NCBI RefSeq assembly: GCF_003350205.1
Contig: NZ_QLLC01000009.1
Coordinates: forward strand, 1-64,000
Reading direction: 5' to 3'
From: Brevundimonas bullata
GTDB lineage: Bacteria > Pseudomonadota > Alphaproteobacteria > Caulobacterales > Caulobacteraceae
Length of the DNA: 64,000 nucleotides
In this document: piece after piece, positions 17,161-25,679 of the stretch
How the letters are laid out: each line of letters begins with the position of its first letter
Position numbering within the stretch: position 1 is the stretch's first letter
The notes under the pieces: generated by a model
What the model saw: the letters and a program-made list of their open reading frames with translations, nothing else
Databases searched by the model: none
What the model was told of the DNA's origin: nothing
Translations under genes and position numbers: made by a program

Positions 17161-17228
17161 TTTTTTGGAGGATTCGGGCGCGCCCCGCGTCTTGGAGGAG
17201 ATCCGTCGCACGGCGGACGTCCAAAAAA
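17161..17228 (+). promoter_or_regulatory. Leader inverted repeat before TonB receptor
   Basis: TTTTTTGGA (17161-17169) and TCCAAAAAA (17220-17228) are perfect 9-bp inverted repeats 50 bases apart, in the short gap between fecR and the receptor gene. A leader hairpin or protein site is possible; this is inference. Confidence 0.3.
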
Positions 17229-17245
17229 GTACAAGGGTCGGGGTT

Positions 17246-20200
17246 ATGAAAGCGTCTTGGAAGCAGGGCCTGGCGGGCAGCGCCGCAGGGTTGGCGCTGT
17301 TGTTTGCGGCAAATGGCGGTATGGCCCAGGATCGGACGTTCGACGTCCCGGCCCAACCGATCAGCCAGGCCATCACGGAGCTGGCGCGTCAGGCCGGCGT
17401 TCAGATTTCGGCGCCGACGGCGCATCTGGCGGGCGTTCGCACCCGCGCCGTCACCGGCGTCATGGATGTCGAGGCGGCGGTGAACCTGCTGATCCAGGGC
17501 ACGGACCTGGAGATCGTCAGCCACGAGGGATCGACCTTCGTCCTGCGTCAGCGCCCAAAGATGGAAGAGGCGGCCCAGGTCGACGAAGTCGTGGTGGTGG
17601 GCAGCCGTATTAAGGGCACGCGCATCAACGAAGCCCTGCCGGTGACGGTGATCGGCGCCCAGGACATCGACGCCATCGGCGCCGTGGACGGCGACGACCT
17701 GTACCGCGCCATTTCGCAGGCGGGCGACGTCAACTTCAACGACGCCGATACCGACAACGGCGGCATCAACAGCGCGCGCGGCGACGTGGCCTCAATCGAC
17801 CTGCGGGCTCTGGGCACCGGCAATACCCTGGCGCTGCTGAACGGCCGCCGCCTGGTGGCCCACCCCGGCACCCAGATCGAAAACTATGTGCCGGTCACGA
17901 CCGTCAACACCAACTCGATCCCGGTCATGGGCGTTCAGCGGGTTGAAGTGCTGGCTGACGGCGCCGCCGCCCTGTTCGGCACGGACGCGGTCGCGGGCGT
18001 GGTCAACACGGTCCTGCGCGGCAACTTCAAGGGCTTCACCGTCCAGTCGGGCATGGGCCGCGACGAAGGCGGGATGGAGGAGTATTCCTTCAACTTCCAG
18101 GCGGGTCGGGACTTTAACGACGGTCGCACCAACATCTCGGTGATGGGCGACTATCTGACCCGCGACGCCCTGTTCATCTGGGAGCGCGACTACGCCACCG
18201 TCGAGGGCCGCATCAACCGCTTCGGCGACCGGGCCACGAGTCTGGACTACGTCTCCTACAGCTCGGTCACGGCCTGGGCTGAAGGCTTCCGCCTTGATCC
18301 CGGCACCTATGCCCCAGGCAAGGCGACGACGACGGTCAACGGCCAGAAGTTGACGGCGGCCGCCGGCTCTTTCCACATCCAGCCGGGCACGAACCTGGGC
18401 TGCGTGGCGGCGGGCTTCGTGGCCGGCACCTGTTTCGATGACGCGACGCTGTCGTTGACGACGGCGACGGGCAACGAAGATCAGAACCTGCGCTACGACC
18501 TCGACACCATGCGGACGATCAGCTCCGCAGTCGATCGCGCCAACCTGTTCACCTTCATCAACCACCAGTTCGACAACGGCATCGAGGCCTTTGGCGAGAT
18601 CGGCTATTATCAGGCCAGCACCTGGTCGCAGCGTCAGCAGGACACGCCGCTGGACTTCCAGCGCGTGCTGATGTCGCCGACCGCCTACTGGAATCCTCTG
18701 GGTGCCGAGGGCGTCACCGCGCGTCTGCCGGGTCTGATCGTGGCCGGCGCCGGCTCCGTGCCGCTGTCGGGCGCAGGGGTCGAGATCAAGGACTATCGCT
18801 TCGCTGACCTGGGCTATCGCGCCGTCGACGTTGAAAACGTCACGACCCGCTTTGTCGGCGGCCTGCGCGGCCAGTTCCGCGGCTTCGACTGGGAAAGCGC
18901 GCTGCTCTACTCCAAGGCGCGGACCGAAGACGAAATGGACGGCGTCAGCATGACCGGCCTGCAAGCCGCCATCAACAAGACGACGCCCGACGCCTACAAC
19001 CCCTTCGTCGGCGGCGACCTGAACAATCCGCGCAACGCCGTCTTCGGCGTGAACAATCAGGCCACCATCGACAGCTTCCTGGTCCGGGTCGGCCGCACGG
19101 CGGAAACCGAGCTGATGCAGTGGGACTTCCACGTCTCGCGCCCCGACATCTACACGCTTCCGGGCGGCGACGTGGGCTTGGCCGCCGGCATCGAGGCGCG
19201 TCGCGAGAGCTTCACCGAAGACCGCGACGACCGTCTGGACGGCACCATCACCTTCACCGATCTGGCCGGCGCCGTCAGCCAGTCGGACATCATGGGCGTG
19301 ACCTACACCCCCGACAGCTCGGGCGCGCGCAACGTCTATTCGGCCTTCGCCGAACTGGCGATCCCGGTCGTCTCGCCCGAGATGAACATCCCCTTCGTCA
19401 AGTCGATCGACATGCAGGTCGCCGGGCGTCTGGAGGACTACTCCCTGTTCGGTCTGGTCGGGGCGCCCAAGGTGGCCTTGGCCTATCGTCCGAATGACTG
19501 GCTGATGTTCCGCACCGCCTGGTCCAAGGGCTTCCGCGCGCCGAACCTGACGCAACTGCATCAGCCGGACTTCCAGCGCTCGAACTCGCGCCGCGACTAC
19601 GCCGCCTGCGCTGTCCAGAAGGCGATCGGGGTGCCGGGCGACAACGAGTACTGCTCGTCGGAATCGCGGATCGAGAACCGCGCCGGCAACCCGGACCTGA
19701 AGCCCGAGCGTTCGGAAAACCTCAGCGCCGGTATCGTGTTCGAGCCCAAGCTGTGGTCCAGCGACTATGGCGTGCTGACGTTCGCGGTGGACTACTGGAA
19801 GATCAACCAGACCGATCTGGTCGGCATCTTCGGCGCCACCAACCAGCTGATCATGGACTATTACCTGCGCGAGATCGGCAGCTTCAACGAGAATGTGGTG
19901 CGCGCGGCGCCCGACGCCCAGCAGATCGCCGACGGTCTGGCCGCCGGTCTGGCTCCGGTCGGGACCATCCTGTCGATCAAGGACGATTACCTGAACCTGC
20001 AGCCGCGCGAGTCCGAAGGCGTGGACTACCGGATGCACTACAGCCTGCGCGACACGCCGGTCGGTTCCTTCACCTGGACGGTCAACGTCAGCCAGTGGCT
20101 GAAGCTGTATCAGGAGGCCAATGAGAACCACCAGATGCTGCTGGACGGCCTCAAGGACGGCGTCATCTCGGGCGTCACCGTCTCGGGCGTCGAGGAACTG

Positions 20201-20548
20201 GTTCGCCGCAACGGCCGCCCCCAGTGGAAGGCCTCGTCGAGCCTGACCTGGGACAATGGTCCGTGGAGCACGGGCCTCTATTCCAGCTACGTCAGCGACT
20301 ACTACGACACCTCGGCTTACCTGGCTGGCACAGAGGACTACTGGGTCGTCGAGGACTGGCTGACCCACAACCTCTACGTCCAGTACGAGTTCGAGAGCGG
20401 TCGCATGCAAGGCACGCGTCTTCGCGTCGGCGCCCGCAACATCACCAACGAAGATCCGCCGCTGGCCAACGAACGGTACGGCTATGACGGCAGCGTCCAC
20501 TCGAACCGTGGTCGCTGGTGGTATGCGACGATCCGGAAGGAATTCTGA
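17246..20548 (+). CDS. TonB-dependent receptor with STN signalling domain
   Basis: Outer-membrane importer and signal transducer of 1,100 residues. A signal peptide (GSAAGLALLFAANGGMAQ) precedes a secretin/TonB short N-terminal (STN) domain at about residues 30-100 (FDVPAQPISQAITELARQAG). Next come the TonB-box region (VDEVVVVGSRIKGTRINEA), the plug (LLNGRRLVAHPGTQIENYVP, VEVLADGAAALFGTDAVAGV) and a large 22-strand barrel ending in WYATIRKEF with a terminal Phe. The STN domain signals to FecR and the ECF sigma factor upstream. Catecholate or other ligand specificity cannot be told. ATG at 17246 gives a proper signal peptide. A terminator follows. Confidence 0.93.
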   Translation: MKASWKQGLAGSAAGLALLFAANGGMAQDRTFDVPAQPISQAITELARQAGVQISAPTAHLAGVRTRAVTGVMDVEAAVNLLIQGTDLEIVSHEGSTFVLRQRPKMEEAAQVDEVVVVGSRIKGTRINEALPVTVIGAQDIDAIGAVDGDDLYRAISQAGDVNFNDADTDNGGINSARGDVASIDLRALGTGNTLALLNGRRLVAHPGTQIENYVPVTTVNTNSIPVMGVQRVEVLADGAAALFGTDAVAGVVNTVLRGNFKGFTVQSGMGRDEGGMEEYSFNFQAGRDFNDGRTNISVMGDYLTRDALFIWERDYATVEGRINRFGDRATSLDYVSYSSVTAWAEGFRLDPGTYAPGKATTTVNGQKLTAAAGSFHIQPGTNLGCVAAGFVAGTCFDDATLSLTTATGNEDQNLRYDLDTMRTISSAVDRANLFTFINHQFDNGIEAFGEIGYYQASTWSQRQQDTPLDFQRVLMSPTAYWNPLGAEGVTARLPGLIVAGAGSVPLSGAGVEIKDYRFADLGYRAVDVENVTTRFVGGLRGQFRGFDWESALLYSKARTEDEMDGVSMTGLQAAINKTTPDAYNPFVGGDLNNPRNAVFGVNNQATIDSFLVRVGRTAETELMQWDFHVSRPDIYTLPGGDVGLAAGIEARRESFTEDRDDRLDGTITFTDLAGAVSQSDIMGVTYTPDSSGARNVYSAFAELAIPVVSPEMNIPFVKSIDMQVAGRLEDYSLFGLVGAPKVALAYRPNDWLMFRTAWSKGFRAPNLTQLHQPDFQRSNSRRDYAACAVQKAIGVPGDNEYCSSESRIENRAGNPDLKPERSENLSAGIVFEPKLWSSDYGVLTFAVDYWKINQTDLVGIFGATNQLIMDYYLREIGSFNENVVRAAPDAQQIADGLAAGLAPVGTILSIKDDYLNLQPRESEGVDYRMHYSLRDTPVGSFTWTVNVSQWLKLYQEANENHQMLLDGLKDGVISGVTVSGVEELVRRNGRPQWKASSSLTWDNGPWSTGLYSSYVSDYYDTSAYLAGTEDYWVVEDWLTHNLYVQYEFESGRMQGTRLRVGARNITNEDPPLANERYGYDGSVHSNRGRWWYATIRKEF

Positions 20549-20592
20549 TCTAGTCGCGAGGGTCGATTGGCTTTAGCTAAGATCTGAACGAG

Positions 20593-20632
20593 GCGGGGCA
20601 GCGGACATTCGATCGTCTGCTGCCCCGCTTTT
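20593..20632 (+). terminator. Rho-independent terminator after TonB receptor
   Basis: GCGGGGCAG (20593-20601) pairs with CTGCCCCGC (20620-20628), with partial pairing further in, then TTTT. Confidence 0.8.
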
Positions 20633-20709
20633 GTATGAACGGATGAGGCTCATACGGTCGGGGGGAAATGTTCCGGCGGGGTGAGTCGAGTACAGTTGGA
20701 ACGTTGAAT

Positions 20710-21975
20710 ATGAACCGAATATTCGCCTATCTCATCATCGGCGCCATGATCCTGGGCGTGCTGGTCGGTTGGGGCGTCAACCAGTACCTCAGCGCCGATC
20801 AGGCGGCGGCGGCGGCGACGAATCTGTCGCTGATCACCGACGTCTTCCTGCGCCTGATCAAGATGATCATCGCGCCGCTGGTGTTTACGACCCTGGTGGC
20901 GGGCATCGCCCACATGGAAGACGCCGCCTCGGTCGGGCGCATCGGCGTCAAGACCATGACCTGGTTCATCGGCGCCTCGGTGGTGTCGCTGCTGCTGGGC
21001 CTGGTGATGGTGCAGCTGTTGCAACCTGGCGCGGGCATGGACCTGCCGCAGGCGGCGCTGGCGACGGCTCCGGCCGCTTCGACCGACGCCTTCTCGCTGC
21101 ACGGCTTCGTGACGCACCTGGTGCCGACGTCGATCTTTGACGCCATGGCCAAGAACGAGATCCTGCAGATCGTGGTCTTCTCCCTGTTCGTCGGCACGGC
21201 GGTCGCCGCCCTGGACGACAAGGCGCCGGCGGTGCTGAACCTGGTCGAACAGGCCGCCAGCATCATGCTGAAGGTCACTGAGTTTGTGATGAAGCTGGCC
21301 CCGCTGGCCATCTTTGCAGCCTTGGCCTCGACCATCGCCACGCAGGGGCTGGAGATGCTGGCCGTCTACGCCAAGTTCGTGCTGGGCTTCTATGGCTCCA
21401 TGGGCCTGCTGTGGGGCCTGCTGTTCCTGGCGGCCGCTGCGGTTCTGGGCCGTCGCGTCATTCCGCTGTTCAAGGTGATCCGCACCCCGGCCCTGCTGGC
21501 CTTCTCGACCGCCAGCTCGGAAGCCGCCTATCCGCGCATCCTGGACGCCCTGCCCACCGTCGGCGTGCGTCGCCGCATCGTCAGCTTCGTCCTGCCGCTG
21601 GGCTATTCGTTCAACCTCGACGGCTCGATGCTCTACTGCACCTTCGCCACCATGTTCATCATGCAGGCGCACGGGGTTCACCTGAGCGTCTCGCAGCAGA
21701 TCTTCATGCTGCTGCTGCTGATGGTGACGTCCAAGGGCATCGCCGGCATTCCGCGCGCCTCGCTGGTGGTCATCATGGCGACCCTGACCTACTTCGGTCT
21801 GCCGGAAGCCTGGATCGCCATCGTGTTGGGCGTCGATCACCTGCTCGACATGGGCCGCTCGGCCACCAACGTGGTCGGCAACTCGGTGGCCGCCGCCGTG
21901 GTCGCCAAGTGGGAAGGCGAACTGGACGACATCCCTGAGGGCGAGCCGGACGCGCCCCAGGTCGCGACCGCCTAG
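20710..21975 (+). CDS. Dicarboxylate/amino acid:cation symporter
   Basis: Inner-membrane secondary transporter of the DAACS (GltP/DctA) family, 421 residues, bringing in C4-dicarboxylates or acidic amino acids with protons or sodium. Family marks include IIAPLVFTTLVAGIAHM, the serine-rich hairpin FSTASSEAAYPRILDAL, and LGYSFNLDGSMLYCTFATMF with the NxDG motif. The substrate/ion region near the end is DHLLDMGRSATNVVGNSVAA. About eight membrane helices are visible. ATG at 20710 (MNRIFAYLIIGAM) is chosen over ATG at 20668, which would add a polar extension. A strong terminator follows the gene. Confidence 0.93.
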   Translation: MNRIFAYLIIGAMILGVLVGWGVNQYLSADQAAAAATNLSLITDVFLRLIKMIIAPLVFTTLVAGIAHMEDAASVGRIGVKTMTWFIGASVVSLLLGLVMVQLLQPGAGMDLPQAALATAPAASTDAFSLHGFVTHLVPTSIFDAMAKNEILQIVVFSLFVGTAVAALDDKAPAVLNLVEQAASIMLKVTEFVMKLAPLAIFAALASTIATQGLEMLAVYAKFVLGFYGSMGLLWGLLFLAAAAVLGRRVIPLFKVIRTPALLAFSTASSEAAYPRILDALPTVGVRRRIVSFVLPLGYSFNLDGSMLYCTFATMFIMQAHGVHLSVSQQIFMLLLLMVTSKGIAGIPRASLVVIMATLTYFGLPEAWIAIVLGVDHLLDMGRSATNVVGNSVAAAVVAKWEGELDDIPEGEPDAPQVATA

Positions 21976-21998
21976 GTTACTCAGGCGCTGAAAAGGAA

Positions 21999-22029
21999 AC
22001 GGCCGCCCCAGCGATGGGGCGGCCGTTTT
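21999..22029 (+). terminator. Rho-independent terminator after symporter
   Basis: ACGGCCGCCCC, loop AGCGAT, GGGGCGGCCGT and TTTT: an 11-bp perfect stem. Confidence 0.9.
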
Positions 22030-22056
22030 GCTATGCGGCGGTGATTAGCTTCCTTG

Positions 22057-22172
22057 CCGTCATTCCGGGGCGCGAAGCGAACCCGGAACCCAGGCGACTG
22101 AACCTGACGCGTCGCTTGTCTGATGAAGCGCCTGGGCCCCGGATCGGCCCTACGGTCCGTCCGGGGTGACGG
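22057..22172. repeat. Dispersed palindromic element (116 bp)
   Basis: CCGTCA and TGACGG ends flank arms CATTCCGGGG / CCGGGGTG and an inner pair CCAGGCG / CGCCTGG. Bases 22057-22093 are identical over 37 positions to the reverse complement of 54707-54743, so this is a multi-copy element. It lies in the gap between the symporter and the convergent M14 peptidase gene. Confidence 0.8.
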
Positions 22173-22210
22173 CGGATAGGGCGGCCCGGTCAGGGCCGCC
22201 GCCGCAACCT

Positions 22211-25039
22211 CTATTCCTCCGCGCTGATGGCCGGCCCGTAGAAGAGGGCGTTGAACAGCAGGCGGACCGAGGACCGGGCCTGGGCGCGGTTGACCACGTC
22301 GGGGCCGAGCACGATGACGCGGCCTTCGCCGTGCGGTAGGTCCAGAACAGCGTCCGAACCGGCCAGCTTCTGCTTGCCGATGGCCCAGCCGCTGGCGACT
22401 GCGACCTGCTCAGGATAGCGGACGATGGAGCCGGTTTCGCCGGTGTGGCGGAAGCCCGAGTTGCGGTTGAAGAAGACGTTCATCTGGGCCGGGGCGCCGA
22501 AGGCCAGCGGCTGACGATTGTCGACCTCGGTCTTCAGCACGGCGCCGGGGATGAAGAAGTCGGTCGAGGTCGGAGCCTTGCCGTCCGAACCCAGCAGCAC
22601 GTCCTGAACCGGCGCGCCCATGGCCGTGGCCAGGCGGTGGGCCGAGCCGATGGTGACGACGCTGCCGCCGCCGCGCACGAAGGCGTCGAGTTGCGGCACG
22701 GTCTTGTCGGCGGTGATGTGGCCTAGCCAGCTGCGGTACTCGGCCGGGATGGACTCGGGCTCCGGCTGACCGCGCTGGGCCGCCGCCGACAGGTCCGCCG
22801 GGATCATGTCCGAGGCGAAGACCAGGACGTCGAAGTCTCTGGACAGATCGCCCGCGTCCAGACGCTGCGGATAGACCACCTCGAACGGATATTCGAACTG
22901 CTCCAGCATCCAGCGGGTCCAGCCCGAGGCCATGGAGCCGCCGTAGCGGTCGACCAGGCCGACGCGCACCGGCTTCAGCGCGATCTTGTCGCCGCCGGGG
23001 GCGCGAGCGGCGGCATGGGCGTTCAGGCCCAGGTCGCGCACGGCGGCCTCGACGATGGGACGCGCCGCATCGCTGGCCGGAATCCACAGGGCGCCGGGGG
23101 CGAGGGTCTGACGGCCCGCGCGGGTCTCGCCTTCCTGCCAGAAGACCGGCACGCCGGCCTTCAGCAGACGGTTGGACAGGATGTAGCCGTTGACCGGGGC
23201 GTGATCGATCAGCCAGCCGGCGCGGCCCGAGCCTTCGATCTTGCCAGGCGGCGGGGCCATGACGTCGGCGACGCGCTCGGTCGGGGCCTCGAAGCCGTCG
23301 AGGATGCGGTCGAACTTCACGCCCATCTGCAACGCCAGGGTATAGCCGGTGGCGTCATAGGGCAGGGCGGGCGGACCGCCCGGATACTGCAGGTCGTGTG
23401 GGTGGTCCTGCGGCTCGAACATGTCCAGCACGTGCGGACGATAGGCCTGGGCCGTCTTCACCACATAGGAGCCGGCGGGATAGGTCGTGTTGCCGATGGT
23501 GAAGGCGCGCGTGGCGCGGTCCACGTCCACGCCCGTCTTGATCAGGCTGTTGAGGAAGGCGACGGCGTTGGGCAGATCGGCCTGATCCGCAGGGATGACA
23601 TAGCCGCGCGGATCGCGACGCGCCGGATCACGCAGCACCTGCTCATAGAGGGCCGGATCGACGCCGCGACGACCGGCGACGGCGCCCTGTTCCTGAGCCG
23701 CCTCGACCAGAGCTTCAACGCCGGTCGGCGTGATGCGCCAGGTGTCGGTATTGCCCTTGTCGATGGCGTTCTGGCCCATGCGCCAGATGTTGAACAGCAG
23801 CCGGTCCTTGTTGCGCGAGGCGTAGTTCAGCACGGCGCGGTTGATCGACTGCGAGTACTCGATCGACTGGGCGAAATGCCAGGTCTGGGGCGCGACCGGC
23901 ATGGGCAGGTCGTTGCGGGCCAGCTGGTTCTGCGGGATCAGGCTGATCTGGCTCGGCGTCGGGTGGCCGGTGATCTCGGTCAGCAGGCCGACCGCATTGT
24001 GGAAGTAGGTGATGGAGCGCTCCATCCCGTTGTTCCAGGTCGAGTAGCTGGCGCCGCTGCGCATGGTCGAGCCGGGCTTGCCCTCTTCGATCAGGCGGCT
24101 GTGCATGGCCGCGCCGACTTCCGACAGGGTGCCCATGACCAGGGGGTCGTAGTTGTAGTTAAACGGGTCGCGGAAGGGCGGCATGAAGACCACCGTCCCG
24201 GCGGGCGCCGTCTGGTGGTGGTTGTAGATGATCTGCGGGAACCACTCGCGGAAGAACTGGCGGTTGACGTTGGTCGTCTCGGCCATGGCCGACAGGTAGT
24301 AGTCGCGGTTGTTATCGTGGCCGACGTACTTCTGGTACAGGACCGGGATCGAGGCGAACTCGCGCTTCAGCGGGTCCGCGTTGCGCATGTACCAGTTGGA
24401 GACCAGCTCCATTCCGTCCGGGTTCAGCGGCGCGAACAGGATGATGGTGTCATTCAGAACGCGCAGGGCCTCGGCGTCCTCGGCGGTCAGCCATTCATGC
24501 ACGGCGGCGATCAGGGCCTGGGGCGGGACGGTCTCGGTCGAGTGCAGACCGCCGTCGATCCACACCACGGCCTTGCCCTCGGCGGACATGGCGCGGGCCT
24601 GTTCCTCGTTGACACCCTCGGCTTTGGCCAGACGACGCGCGATCTCCTGATAGCGGTCCAGGTTGGCCAGGTTCTGCGGCGTCGATACGATGGCGATATA
24701 CTGGGTGCGGCCCTCGGACGACTTGCCGATCTCGACCAGCTTCATGCGGTCCGACTGGCTGGCCAGGGTCTTCAGATAGGCTTCCCACTGGGTGTAGTTG
24801 ACCAGGTGGTAGTCAGCGCCGACCGCGTGCCCGAAGGCCTCCTGCGGCGAGGTGATGCGTGAAGCCGTGGCGGGCGCCGCAACGGCGGCGGGCGCTTCAG
24901 TCAGGACGGCCTCATAGGCCAGGGCGCTGGCGCCGTTGAGAGCGAAGGCCGCGAAGCCGACCGTCCAGGCCAGGGTTCTGATGGGGCGTCGACGCGATAC
25001 TGGGCTCCGCCGGTCGGCGGAAGTGGACGGTCTGATCAT
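22211..25039 (-). CDS. M14 family zinc carboxypeptidase, large secreted
   Basis: Large extracytoplasmic metallopeptidase of 942 residues. A signal peptide follows the basic start (SRRRPIRTLAWTVGFAAFAL, cleaved near ASALA). The M14 catalytic domain spans about residues 50-380: zinc ligands HSTE in WIDGGLHSTETVPPQ, third ligand His in IIYNHHQTAP, general base Glu in LLTEITGHP. The roughly 500-residue C-terminal part has a Rossmann-like, type-1-glutamine-amidotransferase-like segment (DVLVFASDMIPADL). ATG at 25039 is preferred (AGGA 5 bases upstream on the minus strand); ATG at 25075 and longer starts put extra residues before the signal peptide. Substrate unknown. Confidence 0.88.
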   Translation of the reverse strand: MIRPSTSADRRSPVSRRRPIRTLAWTVGFAAFALNGASALAYEAVLTEAPAAVAAPATASRITSPQEAFGHAVGADYHLVNYTQWEAYLKTLASQSDRMKLVEIGKSSEGRTQYIAIVSTPQNLANLDRYQEIARRLAKAEGVNEEQARAMSAEGKAVVWIDGGLHSTETVPPQALIAAVHEWLTAEDAEALRVLNDTIILFAPLNPDGMELVSNWYMRNADPLKREFASIPVLYQKYVGHDNNRDYYLSAMAETTNVNRQFFREWFPQIIYNHHQTAPAGTVVFMPPFRDPFNYNYDPLVMGTLSEVGAAMHSRLIEEGKPGSTMRSGASYSTWNNGMERSITYFHNAVGLLTEITGHPTPSQISLIPQNQLARNDLPMPVAPQTWHFAQSIEYSQSINRAVLNYASRNKDRLLFNIWRMGQNAIDKGNTDTWRITPTGVEALVEAAQEQGAVAGRRGVDPALYEQVLRDPARRDPRGYVIPADQADLPNAVAFLNSLIKTGVDVDRATRAFTIGNTTYPAGSYVVKTAQAYRPHVLDMFEPQDHPHDLQYPGGPPALPYDATGYTLALQMGVKFDRILDGFEAPTERVADVMAPPPGKIEGSGRAGWLIDHAPVNGYILSNRLLKAGVPVFWQEGETRAGRQTLAPGALWIPASDAARPIVEAAVRDLGLNAHAAARAPGGDKIALKPVRVGLVDRYGGSMASGWTRWMLEQFEYPFEVVYPQRLDAGDLSRDFDVLVFASDMIPADLSAAAQRGQPEPESIPAEYRSWLGHITADKTVPQLDAFVRGGGSVVTIGSAHRLATAMGAPVQDVLLGSDGKAPTSTDFFIPGAVLKTEVDNRQPLAFGAPAQMNVFFNRNSGFRHTGETGSIVRYPEQVAVASGWAIGKQKLAGSDAVLDLPHGEGRVIVLGPDVVNRAQARSSVRLLFNALFYGPAISAEE

Positions 25040-25490
25040 GGCGTTCCTGTCAAAAGCAGCAGCGGGGGCGCTCATCACATGACGTTGCCGCAGCGCTGAT
25101 TCCTCCACGATGCCGACACGCCCGGAGATGTCCATGGCCGTTCAGGCTGGAGGGCTGACGTCGTTACGCCTGCTGACGCGGACCGATGGCGCCGGAGATG
25201 GCCGAGAACAGTTTGTCGCGTCTGACGCAGCTGGAGGCGATTCTCTCGGGCGGCGAGCCTGAGAAGGACGCTCTGGAAAGCGGCCCCGCGCGACCCGGTC
25301 AGGGCCTGAAACAGCGGAGATCGACGCCTGGCTCGACGGGGCAGGTTGACGAGTGGCCATAGATAACGCCCTGAACCGTCGCGGCGGCCTGATCTTTATG
25401 CGCGCCTTATGCGGCGCAGGGCTTTCCGCATGGCCCGCTTAGGCCTCCTGGGCGTCTCTTCCGGCTCTCACTGAGCTGGAGACTTTCGGC
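25040..25490. other. Intergenic region between M14 peptidase and kdp operon
   Basis: A 451-base gap between two divergent units, expected to hold both promoters. I see no convincing gene. A 58-codon frame at 25186-25362 has no ribosome site and loses protein-like composition halfway, and other frames are short. No terminator, tRNA or palindromic element was found. No c-di-AMP riboswitch of the kind that controls some kdp operons is recognisable. Confidence 0.5.
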
Positions 25491-25574
25491 ATGGCCGATG
25501 TGATCTTTCTGGCGATTGGCGGCGGGGCCTTCCTGGCCTTCGCCGCCCTCGCTGTTGCGTTGAAGAGGTTGTGA
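25491..25574 (+). CDS. Micro-ORF upstream of kdpF, single-helix membrane peptide
   Basis: A 27-residue frame, MADVIFLAIGGGAFLAFAAL followed by AVALKRL, with one hydrophobic helix and a basic C-terminus. GGAGA lies about 9 bases before the ATG, and the stop is 2 bases before the kdpF ATG. From memory, similar tiny single-helix frames precede kdpF in other proteobacteria and actinobacteria, usually unannotated. It may stabilise the Kdp complex or couple translation. The role is an inference. Confidence 0.6.
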   Translation: MADVIFLAIGGGAFLAFAALAVALKRL

Positions 25575-25576
25575 CG

Positions 25577-25663
25577 ATGGTGCTGAACGTCCTGTGGGGC
25601 GCCGGCGCCCTCGTCATCGCCGCCTATATGGTCGCGGCCTTGCTGCGCCCCGAGCGGTTCTGA
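25577..25663 (+). CDS. kdpF: KdpF, small subunit of potassium-transporting ATPase
   Basis: A 28-residue single-helix peptide ([20 protein letters not shown] then LLRPERF), matching KdpF in size, in the AYxxxALLxPExF ending, and in its place directly before kdpA. KdpF stabilises the KdpABC complex in the inner membrane. ATG at 25577 has AGAGG 8 bases upstream, inside the end of the preceding micro-ORF. The stop is 16 bases before the kdpA start. Confidence 0.85.
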   Translation: MVLNVLWGAGALVIAAYMVAALLRPERF

Positions 25664-25679
25664 GCGGAGCCGACTCAAG

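Noticed and set aside
17792..20500. A 900-residue open frame antisense to the STN TonB receptor
   Set aside because: Same codon-bias shadow effect; no recognisable motif, and the sense frame is a full receptor.
25186..25362. 58-codon frame between the M14 peptidase and kdp operon
   Set aside because: No ribosome site. The first half looks protein-like but the second half does not; an adjacent frame gives an equally weak ending, so neither is supported.
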